In this document: positions 56,091 to 64,000 of the stretch, in pieces
Position numbering within the stretch: the stretch's first letter is position 1
How the letters are laid out: each line of letters opens with the position of its first letter
Assembly (NCBI RefSeq): GCF_900188455.1
Contig: NZ_FZOL01000001.1
Span: 434,001 to 498,000 of the forward strand
From: Pseudomonas japonica
Lineage (GTDB): Bacteria; Pseudomonadota; Gammaproteobacteria; Pseudomonadales; Pseudomonadaceae
Direction of reading: 5' to 3'
Length of the DNA stretch: 64,000 nt
Notes under the pieces: model-generated
Told to the model about the DNA's origin: nothing
Seen by the model: only the letters and a program-made list of their open reading frames with translations
Databases searched by the model: none
Position numbers and translations under genes: made by a program

Positions 56091-56813
56091 ATGACCGCAC
56101 TTACCAAGGTCGCGCTGCCCATGTTGCTGGCGGCGGGCCTTCTTTCAGGATGTGCAACCCACAGCGATGGCAGCGCGCCGCTCAACCAGCGGACCTGGCC
56201 GATCTGCAGCCTGCTCGGCGGCCTGCTTGGTGGCGGTCTCGGCGCCATCGAAAGTTCGGCCTGGGCTGGCGGTGGCGCGGCGGCCGGGGCGATCGCCGGT
56301 GGGTTGATCTGTTATGCCCAGGATGGCGACGAGGACGGTGATGGGGTGTTCGACCGCCGCGACCGCTGCCCGGATACGCCGGCGAACACGCCAGTGGAGC
56401 ACAACGGCTGCCCGGCGCCGCAGTATCCGCCCTCGCAGAAACCCGCCGAGCCGCAAGCGACCCCTCCGGAGGTGATCACCCTGAGTGATCAGGGCAACGT
56501 GCTGTTCGCCTTCGACTCCGCTGAGCTCACGGCGGCCGCCCAGCAGCAGTTGCAGGGGCTGGTCGAGAAACTGAGCAATCCGCAGGTGCGCACCATTCGT
56601 GTGGTCGGGCACACCGACAGCCAGGGTAGCGATGCCTACAACCAGGGCCTGTCCGAGCGCCGCGCCGGCAGTGTCGCGACCTACCTGATCAATGCCGGGA
56701 TCACGCCGCAGAAGGTCAGCAGCGAGGGGCGTGGCGAAAGCGATCCGGTGGCCGACAACCAGAGCGATGCCGGTCGTGCGCAGAACCGCCGGGTAGACCT
56801 GCACCTCAATTGA
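56091..56813 (+). CDS. OmpA-family lipoprotein with calcium-type repeat (copy 2)
   Basis: 240 residues with the same order of parts as copy 1: lipobox LSGC, glycine-rich segment (LGGGLGAIESSAWAGG), Asp-rich repeat (DGDEDGDGVFDRRDRCPDTP), Pro-rich linker and OmpA domain (VVGHTDSQGSDAYNQGLSERRA, AQNRRVDLHL). AGGAGG precedes the ATG. The shared GAIESS-WAG and DGDEDGDGV segments show a tandem duplication that has since diverged. Confidence 0.86.
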   Translation: MTALTKVALPMLLAAGLLSGCATHSDGSAPLNQRTWPICSLLGGLLGGGLGAIESSAWAGGGAAAGAIAGGLICYAQDGDEDGDGVFDRRDRCPDTPANTPVEHNGCPAPQYPPSQKPAEPQATPPEVITLSDQGNVLFAFDSAELTAAAQQQLQGLVEKLSNPQVRTIRVVGHTDSQGSDAYNQGLSERRAGSVATYLINAGITPQKVSSEGRGESDPVADNQSDAGRAQNRRVDLHLN

Positions 56814-56897
56814 TCGAGGGGACGCCAGCGGCTATGGTGGCAGTCTGTCTCCGGGCGGGCTGCCACGGCTGACGCGAACCATTGAAGAGGTAAGGCA

Positions 56898-57173
56898 ATG
56901 AAAGGCTTGCTGGGATTCTTCAAGGCCCTGACCGTGGTGTTCTGGTGGGTGGTGCTGGTGAATCTGCTGATTCCCGCGGAAAAACCCTTCCATCAGATGA
57001 TCAACCTGGCCGGGGCGGCGTTGCTGGGGCTGCATTTTCTCGAAGTACTGTTCTACAACGGTCGCCTGCGCGAGCGCAGTCACCGCTGGTTCGACCGCCT
57101 GCAGATCCTGCTGGTGGGCATCTTCCATATTCTTTCCATCCCCGCACCCCGCAAGGAAGTTCCGCATGCGTAA
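56898..57173 (+). CDS. DUF1145 (YhhL-like) membrane protein
   Basis: 91 residues with two or three hydrophobic segments (LTVVFWWVVLVNLLIP, LAGAALLGLHFLEVLFY, LQILLVGIFHILSI). This is the DUF1145 inner-membrane family of unknown function. The stop overlaps the next start by 8 nt, so the two genes are co-translated. Confidence 0.8.
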   Translation: MKGLLGFFKALTVVFWWVVLVNLLIPAEKPFHQMINLAGAALLGLHFLEVLFYNGRLRERSHRWFDRLQILLVGIFHILSIPAPRKEVPHA

Positions 57174-57924
57174 GCTGATGCTGTTGACCGCGTTGTTCAG
57201 CCCGCTGGTCCTGGCCGATTCCCTGAGCGTGGCACCGCATTCGGTGTTGCGTCTGGCGAGCAAGGCCAGTGTCGTTCACCTGGAACGCCTCGAGGTGGCG
57301 GAGGCGGCCAGCCTGGTGCTGCCGGCGAGCCTGGTGGAGCTGAAGATCGATCAACTGACGCTGGGGCGCGATGCGCGGATTTCCGTGGTATCGGCCGAAG
57401 AAACCCTGCGTATCGAAGTGGCCCGGGCGCAGTTGGCCGAAGGCAGCCTGATCAGCGCCACCGGCGCGGCGGGCAACTACGAGCGTGCGGCCAGGCCGGG
57501 GCGCAGCCTGGACCTGCGTCTGCGGCAGGTCCAGGCACCGTTGCTGTCGATCGATGCCCGCGGTGGCGCGGGTGCGCCGGGGTATGTCGGCCTCGATGGG
57601 GCCAACGGCAAGGCCGGTGGCTGCACCTGGGGTTCGGCGAGTCGCGGGGCCAATGGCGACGATGGCGGCAATGGCCATGACGGCGCCGCGGGTGGTCGGG
57701 TGCATTTGGTGGTGCCGGCCGATTATCCGGCGGAGCAGATCAAGGTGCGCCTGGAAGGCGGTGCGCCGGGCGTCGCGGGTGCGGCCGGCAAGGCGGGGCA
57801 GGGTGGTGCGAGCAAGGGCTGCCTGGTGTATCGCACCGAGGCCGGGGCCAATGGCCGGCCCGGGGCGGCCGGTCAGCCGGGGATGGCGGGGGCGGCTGGA
57901 GAACTGAGCGTCCAGCGCCTCTGA
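57166..57924 (+). CDS. Secreted protein with collagen-like Gly-rich region
   Basis: 252 residues. A signal peptide (MRKLMLLTALFSPLVLA) leads into a beta-rich N-domain of about 100 residues. Two glycine-rich stretches follow, one near residues 125-170 (GGAGAPGYVGLDGANGKAGG) and one near 200-245, with Gly-x-y triplets (GRPGAAGQPGMAGAAG). Two cysteines flank them. Triplet runs are short, so a true triple helix is uncertain. Probably periplasmic or cell-surface. Function unknown. Confidence 0.7.
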   Translation: MRKLMLLTALFSPLVLADSLSVAPHSVLRLASKASVVHLERLEVAEAASLVLPASLVELKIDQLTLGRDARISVVSAEETLRIEVARAQLAEGSLISATGAAGNYERAARPGRSLDLRLRQVQAPLLSIDARGGAGAPGYVGLDGANGKAGGCTWGSASRGANGDDGGNGHDGAAGGRVHLVVPADYPAEQIKVRLEGGAPGVAGAAGKAGQGGASKGCLVYRTEAGANGRPGAAGQPGMAGAAGELSVQRL

Positions 57925-57935
57925 TCTTCTTTGTT

Positions 57936-57975
57936 CTCGATGGCCTCATCGCTTGCCAGCGATGAGGCCATCGAG
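57936..57975. terminator. Perfect 18-bp hairpin between convergent genes
   Basis: CTCGATGGCCTCATCGCT and its exact complement flank loop TGCC. The right arm abuts the stop codon of the minus-strand gene. No clear U-tract is present on either side, but position and strength suggest a bidirectional transcription barrier. Confidence 0.7.
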
Positions 57976-58440
57976 TCAGAAAGACAACCTCGAGGTCGCC
58001 ACCAGCACCACGGCAATCCCCAGCAGCAGATTGATCCCCACCAACCGGCGAATCCGTCCCAGCACCGCGGCGCCCGCGGCCCAGTCACCGGCTTCCACCG
58101 CCTTGCGCAATTCCGGCAGCAGCAGGCTCTGGATCCGCATGAACAGGGCGAACATCGCGATCCCGCCGCCAATCATCACCTGCACATGCCGCGGTGCGCT
58201 GTCCAGCGTGCCGAAGTGCATGTGCAGCATGCCGACGCCACTGATCGCCAGGACGAGGATCGCGATCCACACCCAGCTGAAAAAACGCGGAAACACTTCC
58301 AGCCACAACTGCAGGCGGGCGGGGCCTTCGAGGACGCTGGCGGCCGCCGGGCGCAGGACCATCCAGGCGAAGAACATGCCGCCGACCCAGACCAGGGCGG
58401 CCAGGACATGCAGGCTGTAGGGAAGGGCAAAGGCGGTCAT
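57976..58440 (-). CDS. CopD-like four-helix membrane protein
   Basis: 154 residues with four hydrophobic helices: LPYSLHVLAALVWVGGMFFAW, FFSWVWIAILVLAISG, VMIGGGIAMFALFM and LVGINLLLGIAVVLVATS. HVLAALVWVGGMFF is the signature of the CopD/HemJ-like families, in which the His may bind haem or copper. The frame extends far upstream antisense to dinG, but the ATG at 58440 starts the helical domain. Function not established. Confidence 0.75.
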   Translation of the reverse strand: MTAFALPYSLHVLAALVWVGGMFFAWMVLRPAAASVLEGPARLQLWLEVFPRFFSWVWIAILVLAISGVGMLHMHFGTLDSAPRHVQVMIGGGIAMFALFMRIQSLLLPELRKAVEAGDWAAGAAVLGRIRRLVGINLLLGIAVVLVATSRLSF

Positions 58441-58539
58441 CGGGCACTCCGTTCGGCGCAAAGGACAATAGCGGGGTATGATAGCCGGCTCATCGAAAAC
58501 ACTGAAAATATATCCAGCCCTCCGCGGGCGCCCGAGACC

Positions 58540-60684
58540 ATGATCAGCAACGAACTCAAGTCCCAGATTCAGGGCGCCTATTCGCGTTTCCTCGAAGCCA
58601 AGAGCCTCAAGCCGCGCTATGGCCAGCGCCTGATGATCGCCGAAGTCGCCAAGGTGCTCGGCGACATCGACGTCGACGACGAAGGCCGGCGCAGCGGCGA
58701 TCCCGCGGTGGTCGCGGTGGAGGCCGGCACCGGTACTGGCAAGACCGTGGCCTACAGCCTGGCCTCGATCCCCGCGGCCAAGGCCGCCGGCAAGCGCCTG
58801 GTGATCGCCACCGCCACCGTCGCCCTGCAGGAACAGATCGTGTTCAAGGACCTGCCGGACCTGATGCGCAACAGCGGCCTGAACTTCAGCTTCGCCCTGG
58901 CCAAGGGCCGCGGTCGCTACCTGTGCCTGTCCAAGCTCGACCTGCTGCTGCAGGAAGGCCACGCGCAGAGCGCCACCGCGCAGTTGTTCGAGGAGGAAGG
59001 CTTCAAGATCGAGGTGGACGAGGCCAGCCAGAAGCTGTTCAACAGCATGATCGAAAAGCTCGCCGGCAACCGCTGGGACGGCGATCGCGACAGTTGGTCC
59101 ACCGCCCTCGAAGACCAGGACTGGGCGCGGGTCACCACCGACCACAGCCAGTGCACCGGGCGCCATTGCCCGAACTTCGGCCAGTGCACCTTCTATAAGG
59201 CCCGCGAGGGCATGGGCAAGGTCGACGTGATCGTCACCAACCACGACATGGTCCTCGCCGACCTGGCCCTGGGTGGCGGCGCCGTGCTGCCGGACCCGCG
59301 CGACACCATCTACGTGTTCGACGAAGGCCATCACCTGCCGGACAAGGCCATTGGCCACTTCGCCCACTACAGCCGCCTGCGTTCCACCGCCGACTGGCTG
59401 GAACAGACCGCGAAGAACCTGACCAAGCTGCTGGCCCAGCACCCGCTGCCGGGCGACCTGGGCAAGTACATCGAACAGGTGCCGGAGCTGGCACGGGAGA
59501 TCAAGACCCACCAGCAGTTCATGTTCAGCGCCTGCGAGCAGGTCGCCGACTTCCGTCCCAGCGAGGACATGGAGGGCCGCGAGCGTCCTCGTCACCGCTT
59601 CGTCGGTGGCGTGGTGCCGGAGCATATCCGCGAGATCGGCATCGAACTGAAGAAGGGGTTCGCCCGCCTCAACGACCTGTTCACCCGTCTCGCCGACCTG
59701 CTCAAGGAAGGCATGGACGGCGAGGTCAACATCGGTATCGCCAGCCATCAGGCCGAGGAATGGTATCCGCTGTTCGGCACCCTGCTGACCCGGGCCCAGG
59801 GCAACTGGGAACTGTGGACCGCGTTCACCGCCGAAGACCCGGAAGACAGCCCGCCGATGGCGCGCTGGCTGACCCTGGCCGAGAGCGGGGCGCTGTTCGA
59901 CATCGAAGTCAACGCCAGCCCGATCCTGGCCGCCGAGATGCTCCGGCGCAATCTGTGGAGCGTCGCCCACGGTGCTCTGGTGACCTCCGCGACCCTGACC
60001 GCGCTGGGGACCTTCGATCGTTTCCGCATGCGCTCGGGCCTGCCCAAGGCAGCGATCACCGCGGTGGTGCCGAGCCCGTTCCACCATACCGATGCCGGCG
60101 TGCTGCGGGTGCCCGACCTGCGCGCCGACCCGCGCGATGCCGCCGCCCACACCGCGGCGATCATTCGCGACCTGCCGGACCTGGTGGAAGGCTCGCGCGG
60201 GTCGCTGGTGCTGTTCTCCTCGCGCAAGCAGATGCAGGACGTGTTCGACGGCCTCGACCGCGACTGGCGCCGGCAGGTCTTCATCCAGGGCAACCTGTCC
60301 AAGCAGGAAACCCTCAACAAGCACAAGGCGCGGGTCGACGGCGGTGAGTCCAGCGTGCTGTTCGGTCTGGCCAGTTTCGCCGAGGGCGTCGACCTGCCGG
60401 GTGCCTACTGCGAACACGTGGTCATCGCCAAGATCCCCTTCGCCGTGCCGGATGATCCGGTGGAGGCGGCGCTGGCCGAGTGGATCGAGGCCAGGGGCGG
60501 CAATCCGTTCATGGAGATCGCCGTGCCGGATGCCTCGCTCAAGTTGATCCAGGCCTGCGGTCGGCTGCTGCGGACCGAAGAGGACCGCGGGACCATCACC
60601 CTGCTGGATCGCCGGGTGGTCACTCAGCGTTATGGCAAGGCTATTCTCAATGCGCTGCCGCCGTTCAGGCGGGAAATCTCTTAG
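58540..60684 (+). CDS. dinG: ATP-dependent helicase DinG
   Basis: XPD-like 5'-3' helicase of 714 residues. Walker A is EAGTGTGKT (61-69), the Fe-S cysteines are in the YLCLSKL and CTGRHCPNFGQC segments, the DEAH-type box is FDEGHHLP, and the C-terminal motif VI region is QACGRLLRTEEDRG. It resolves R-loops, D-loops and forked DNA and is often SOS-induced; no LexA box is obvious in the 99 bp upstream. ATG at 58540. Confidence 0.93.
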   Translation: MISNELKSQIQGAYSRFLEAKSLKPRYGQRLMIAEVAKVLGDIDVDDEGRRSGDPAVVAVEAGTGTGKTVAYSLASIPAAKAAGKRLVIATATVALQEQIVFKDLPDLMRNSGLNFSFALAKGRGRYLCLSKLDLLLQEGHAQSATAQLFEEEGFKIEVDEASQKLFNSMIEKLAGNRWDGDRDSWSTALEDQDWARVTTDHSQCTGRHCPNFGQCTFYKAREGMGKVDVIVTNHDMVLADLALGGGAVLPDPRDTIYVFDEGHHLPDKAIGHFAHYSRLRSTADWLEQTAKNLTKLLAQHPLPGDLGKYIEQVPELAREIKTHQQFMFSACEQVADFRPSEDMEGRERPRHRFVGGVVPEHIREIGIELKKGFARLNDLFTRLADLLKEGMDGEVNIGIASHQAEEWYPLFGTLLTRAQGNWELWTAFTAEDPEDSPPMARWLTLAESGALFDIEVNASPILAAEMLRRNLWSVAHGALVTSATLTALGTFDRFRMRSGLPKAAITAVVPSPFHHTDAGVLRVPDLRADPRDAAAHTAAIIRDLPDLVEGSRGSLVLFSSRKQMQDVFDGLDRDWRRQVFIQGNLSKQETLNKHKARVDGGESSVLFGLASFAEGVDLPGAYCEHVVIAKIPFAVPDDPVEAALAEWIEARGGNPFMEIAVPDASLKLIQACGRLLRTEEDRGTITLLDRRVVTQRYGKAILNALPPFRREIS

Positions 60685-60706
60685 TCTTCCGGGCCTGCTT
60701 TGCAGG

Positions 60707-60794
60707 CCTTCGCGGGCAAGCCACGCTCCTACAGAAGACGCGCGCGTTTCGTAGGCGCGCGGCTTGCCCGCGAAAGGACCGCAACGCGGTCCCG
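60707..60794. repeat. REP-like inverted pair, opposite arrangement
   Basis: CCTTCGCGGGCAAGCCACGC / TCCTAC (60707-60732) precedes GTAGGCGCGCGGCTTGCCCG / CGAAAGGACC / GCAACGCGGTCCCG (60751-60794). These are the two arms seen near 33.3 kb in reversed order. It separates dinG from the glycoside hydrolase gene. Confidence 0.75.
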
Positions 60795-60858
60795 AATTCG
60801 TTGTCTACTCGTCGGAATCAAGGCCGAACCCGGCCCTCTCAAGGAGAACCACACCCCC

Positions 60859-63120
60859 ATGCTGCGCCGTACCCTGCCTGCCGTTATCGCACTGTTGATC
60901 AGCCAGCCCCTGCTGGCCGGGCAACAGACGCTGTTCAACTTCGTGCGTCCGACCTCGGTGGTCACGGTGGCGACCGGGGATGCCAGCCTGCCGCAGTACA
61001 ACGCGGAGCAGACGGCCGAAGGCGAGGTGCTGCGGCGGGTGGTGTTCAACCCGGCGCAGCGGCCGAACCTGCGCATGAGTCCGCAGGCTGGCGTGTGGGA
61101 CTGGTCGGCGCAGAAGGCCCTGACCCTGCGCCTGCAAAGCGGCATGGACTGGGCCCTGACCGTCGATGTCAGTATCGAGAGCGCCGACGGCAAGACCCTC
61201 ACCAGCCGCATCGACCTGCCCGCCGGTCCGGCGCAGACCGTGGTGGTTCCGCTGCAGGCCAGCTCGCCGCTGAGCCAGGGCATGCGCGCCGGCCCGCCGA
61301 TGCCCTGGACCTTCGAAGGCCAGCGTGTGCTGGTCGGCAGCAGCAGCGGTGAGCTGGACTTGAGTCGGGTCAGCGCCGTGACCCTGTCGATGAACCAGCC
61401 GAATGTCGCCCAGAGCGTGCTGATCGAACGGATCAACGTGCAGGACGACGATCGCCTGCAAAAGGCCGCCTACGCCGGGCTGATCGATGGCTACGGCCAG
61501 TTCTCCCGTGGTCGCTGGCCGGAAAAGGTCGGCAGCGACGAACAACTGAAGAGCGCCGCGGCCAGGGAGCAGCAACAGCTGAAGACCTGGCTGGCCGAGC
61601 GCCAGAAGCAGCCACTGGACCGCTTCGGCGGCTGGACCGGCGGGCAGACCTTCGATGCCAAGGGCTTCTTTCGCACGGTCAAGCGCGATGACCGCTGGTA
61701 CCTGGTGACTCCGGAAGGCCATCCGTTCTACTCCCTGGGGGTCAACGCGGTGAACGACGAGCCGGGCCGCACCTACGTGGCCGGCCGCGAGCAGATGTTC
61801 AGCGAACTGCCAGCCGCGGATTCGCCCCTGGCGACCTTCTACGGCGAGGGCAACAACAACGACGGCAATGCCTCGTCGCGGGGGCGCGCCTTCAATCAGG
61901 GCCGCTGGTTCGACTTCTATGCCGCCAACCTCGAACGTGGCCATGGCCAGCCCTGCGCAAAACCGGCCGCGGAACAGCCAACCGCGCCTTGCCCGGTGCC
62001 GGCCTTCGACGCCGCGCGCTGGCAGAGCCACAGCCTCGATCGGCTGCAGGCCTGGGGCTTCAACACCCTCGGCAACTGGAGCGAGGCCAGCCTGGGCCAG
62101 GCGCAGCGGGTGCCCTATACCCTGCCGCTGGCCATCGTCGGCGACTACGCCAGCATCAGCACCGGCATGGACTGGTGGGGCGCCATGCCCGACCCGTTCG
62201 ACCCGCGCTTCGCCATGGCCACCGAGCGTGCCGTGGCCATCGCCGCCCGCGACCACCGCGACGATCCCTGGCTGATCGGTTACTTCGCCGACAACGAACT
62301 GGCCTGGGCCGCGCCCGGCGACGATCCCAGGTCGCGCTACGGCCTGGCCTACGGCACCCTGCGCCTGACCACCGACGTGCCGGCCAAACGGGCCTTCCTC
62401 AAGCAGTTGCGCGACAAGTACCGCAACCAGGAGGGCCTGTCCAAGGCCTGGGGGATCCAGCTCACGGCCTGGGAACTGATGGAGGATCCAGGCTTCGAAC
62501 CGCCGCTGCCGAGCGCCGAGCACCCGCAGATCGAAGAGGATTTCAAGCACTTCCAGCGCTCGTTCGCCGACGCCTATTTCAAGACGATCTCCGATGCGCT
62601 CAAGTGGCACGCGCCGAATCACCTGCTGCTCGGTGGCCGCTTCGCCGTCACCACACCGGAAGCGGTGGCGGCCTGCGCCCAGTATTGCGACGTGCTGAGC
62701 TTCAACTTCTATACGCCCAAGCCCCAGGACGGCTACGACTTCGCCCGGTTGCGCGCGCTGGACAAGCCGATCCTGGTCTCCGAGTTCCATTTCGGCTCCC
62801 GCGATCGCGGGCCGTTCTGGCCGGGACCGATGGAGGTCGCCCGCGAGGAAGACCGCGGCCCCGCCTATGCGGCCTTCCTCAAGGCAGCCCTGGCCGAGCC
62901 GGCGATCGTCGGCGCGCACTGGTTCCAGTTCTTCGACCAGCCGGCCAGCGGGCGCCTGCTGGATGGCGAGAATGGTCATTTCGGCTTGGTGGCCATCACC
63001 GATCTGCCCTACCAGGGCTTCATCGAGCAGGTGCGCAAAGCCAACCTGCAGGTGGAGAAAGCTATCGTCGGTACGCCGCCGGCACCTCGTGAGGCGAAGA
63101 GTGAAGCGGTCAAACCCTGA
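60859..63120 (+). CDS. Secreted clan-A glycoside hydrolase, beta-agarase (GH50)-like
   Basis: Protein of 753 residues with a signal peptide (MLRRTLPAVIALLISQPLLAG). An N-terminal carbohydrate-binding-like beta domain (about 25-215) precedes a TIM-barrel domain. The acid/base is E480 in GYFADNELAW (the NE motif) and the nucleophile is E642 in LVSEFHFGS. TPEGHPFYSLGVN and WGFNTLGNWSE are typical of agarase-type enzymes. The substrate is uncertain; an exopolysaccharide of the cell itself is as likely as agar. AAGGAGA precedes the ATG. REP-like repeats lie directly upstream. Confidence 0.75.
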   Translation: MLRRTLPAVIALLISQPLLAGQQTLFNFVRPTSVVTVATGDASLPQYNAEQTAEGEVLRRVVFNPAQRPNLRMSPQAGVWDWSAQKALTLRLQSGMDWALTVDVSIESADGKTLTSRIDLPAGPAQTVVVPLQASSPLSQGMRAGPPMPWTFEGQRVLVGSSSGELDLSRVSAVTLSMNQPNVAQSVLIERINVQDDDRLQKAAYAGLIDGYGQFSRGRWPEKVGSDEQLKSAAAREQQQLKTWLAERQKQPLDRFGGWTGGQTFDAKGFFRTVKRDDRWYLVTPEGHPFYSLGVNAVNDEPGRTYVAGREQMFSELPAADSPLATFYGEGNNNDGNASSRGRAFNQGRWFDFYAANLERGHGQPCAKPAAEQPTAPCPVPAFDAARWQSHSLDRLQAWGFNTLGNWSEASLGQAQRVPYTLPLAIVGDYASISTGMDWWGAMPDPFDPRFAMATERAVAIAARDHRDDPWLIGYFADNELAWAAPGDDPRSRYGLAYGTLRLTTDVPAKRAFLKQLRDKYRNQEGLSKAWGIQLTAWELMEDPGFEPPLPSAEHPQIEEDFKHFQRSFADAYFKTISDALKWHAPNHLLLGGRFAVTTPEAVAACAQYCDVLSFNFYTPKPQDGYDFARLRALDKPILVSEFHFGSRDRGPFWPGPMEVAREEDRGPAYAAFLKAALAEPAIVGAHWFQFFDQPASGRLLDGENGHFGLVAITDLPYQGFIEQVRKANLQVEKAIVGTPPAPREAKSEAVKP

Positions 63121-63226
63121 ATCCCAGATGAATAAAGACGCGGTCTGACCCGCGTCTGTTCCCAAATCCCTCGCGGGCTGAAACAATGCCCGCCACTTTC
63201 CAGACAGGTTGCGCAGGAGTCGCCGG

Positions 63227-64000
63227 GTGCAGATTCAGGGTCATTTCGAGCTCGAGTTCGAGGCGGTACGCGAGGCCTTCGCGGCCCTCTTCGACGATCC
63301 CCAGGAACGCGGCGCGGCGTTGTGCATCCAGGTCGGTGGCGAAACCGTGCTGGACCTCTGGGCCGGCAGCGCCGACAAGGACGGCCAGGAGGCGTGGCAC
63401 AGCGACACCATCGCCAACCTGTTTTCCTGTACCAAACCTTTCGCCGCGGTTACCGCCCTGCAACTGGTGGGCGAAGGCAAGCTGCAACTGGATGCGCCGG
63501 TGGCCCGCTACTGGCCCGAGTTCGCCCAGGCCGGCAAGGAAGCGGTGACCCTGCGTCAGTTGCTCTGCCACCAGGCCGGTCTGCCGGCGATCCGCGAGTT
63601 GCTGCCCGCCGAAGCGCTGTACGACTGGCAGGCCATGACCGACGCGCTGGCCGCCGAAGCGCCGTGGTGGACGCCGGGTACCGCCCATGGCTACGCGGCA
63701 ATCACCTATGGCTGGCTGGTCGGCGAGCTGATCCGCCGTGTCGATGGTCGCGGTCCGGGGGAGTCCATCGTCGCGCGCACGGCCAAACCCCTGGGGCTGG
63801 ATTTCCATATCGGTCTGGACGACGCGGAGTTCCACCGTGTCGCCCACATCGCCCGGGGCAAGGGCAACCTTGGCGACGAAGCGGCGCAGCGCCTGTTGCA
63901 GGTGACCATGCGCGAACCCGAGGCCCTGTCGACCCGCGCCTTCACCAACCCGCCGGCGATCCTCACCAGCACCAACAAGCCGGAATGGCGCCGCATGCAG
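63227..64000 (+). CDS. Serine beta-lactamase-like esterase (EstA/class C family), 3' end cut
   Basis: 258 codons are present and the frame is open at the window edge. The nucleophile motif S-x-x-K is S67-C-T-K70 in NLFSCTKPFAAV. The catalytic Tyr is expected in HGYAAITYGW. Family members hydrolyse short-chain esters and usually do not act on beta-lactams. The start is GTG at 63227, with CAGGAG upstream. No signal peptide is seen, so it is cytoplasmic. Confidence 0.82.
   Translation, partial: MQIQGHFELEFEAVREAFAALFDDPQERGAALCIQVGGETVLDLWAGSADKDGQEAWHSDTIANLFSCTKPFAAVTALQLVGEGKLQLDAPVARYWPEFAQAGKEAVTLRQLLCHQAGLPAIRELLPAEALYDWQAMTDALAAEAPWWTPGTAHGYAAITYGWLVGELIRRVDGRGPGESIVARTAKPLGLDFHIGLDDAEFHRVAHIARGKGNLGDEAAQRLLQVTMREPEALSTRAFTNPPAILTSTNKPEWRRMQ

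Noticed and set aside
57976..60417. 813-codon minus-strand frame that includes the CopD-like protein
   Set aside because: Only the last 154 codons form a sensible four-helix protein; the rest is antisense to dinG. The start was set at 58440.

Overview
The window is a contiguous chromosomal segment of a high-GC gammaproteobacterium, almost certainly a Pseudomonas. Gene content and gene blocks match the Pseudomonas core: aatJQMP-aauSR, glpDRKF, argF, bfd/bfrB/grxD, rnt-pyrC-motY-argG, nth-rnf-metG-mrp-dcd, aotJQMOP and dinG. Nearly all reading frames are intact and packed as operons with 4-nt ATGA overlaps. I see no rRNA, tRNA, CRISPR array, prophage or insertion sequence.

Layout. 1-6.9 kb: the 3'-truncated end of glpM, then the acidic amino-acid uptake operon aatJQMP with its two-component system aauSR, with a good sigma-54 promoter and two AauR-type boxes upstream of aatJ. 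6.9-12.1 kb: glycerol catabolism (glpD, glpR, glpK, glpF) with GlpR-like operators. 12.2-18.4 kb: ybaK, a ParD/ParE-type toxin-antitoxin pair, a lone ABC ATPase translationally coupled to argF, a molybdopterin oxidoreductase and grxD. 18.5-20.3 kb: iron and peroxide handling (bfrB, bfd, 2-Cys peroxiredoxin). 20.3-24.5 kb: rnt, pyrC, motY, argG. 24.5-34.9 kb: a small membrane protein, an ErdR-like regulator, a 59-residue PA3496-family gene, nth, a reduced rnf operon, metG, mrp, a cold-shock protein, dcd and a small proline-rich protein. 34.9-39.1 kb: the arginine/ornithine transport operon aotJQMOP without argR beside it.

39.5-48.8 kb is the accessory region of most interest. A divergent LuxR-type regulator and a leader with three inverted repeats precede seven tightly coupled genes: FAD oxidoreductase, PrmC-like methyltransferase, alpha-oxoamine synthase, chorismate-mutase-like PapB, fused aminodeoxychorismate synthase PapA, TyrA-like PapC, and a drug-type exporter. 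PapABC should make 4-aminophenylpyruvate and, after transamination, 4-aminophenylalanine. The oxoamine synthase would condense that amino acid with an acyl-CoA into an aminoketone, which could dimerise to a pyrazine. Key active-site changes in PapB and PapC fit a 4-amino instead of a 4-hydroxy substrate. As I recall, pap genes of P. fluorescens SBW25 have been linked to an aminobenzyl-pyrazine, so the core chemistry may be known; the methyltransferase, oxidase and regulation are the open parts.

48.9-64 kb: an MscS channel, a HacB-like acyl-homoserine-lactone acylase, a glutathione transferase, two SEC-C proteins, two tandem OmpA lipoproteins, a collagen-like secreted protein, a CopD-like membrane protein, dinG, a secreted clan-A glycoside hydrolase and a truncated serine esterase.

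A second notable observation is the rnf operon: rnfB and rnfC have been deleted down to a 19-codon remnant, and the remaining RnfA and RnfE lack most of the cysteines expected to ligate their shared iron-sulfur cluster.
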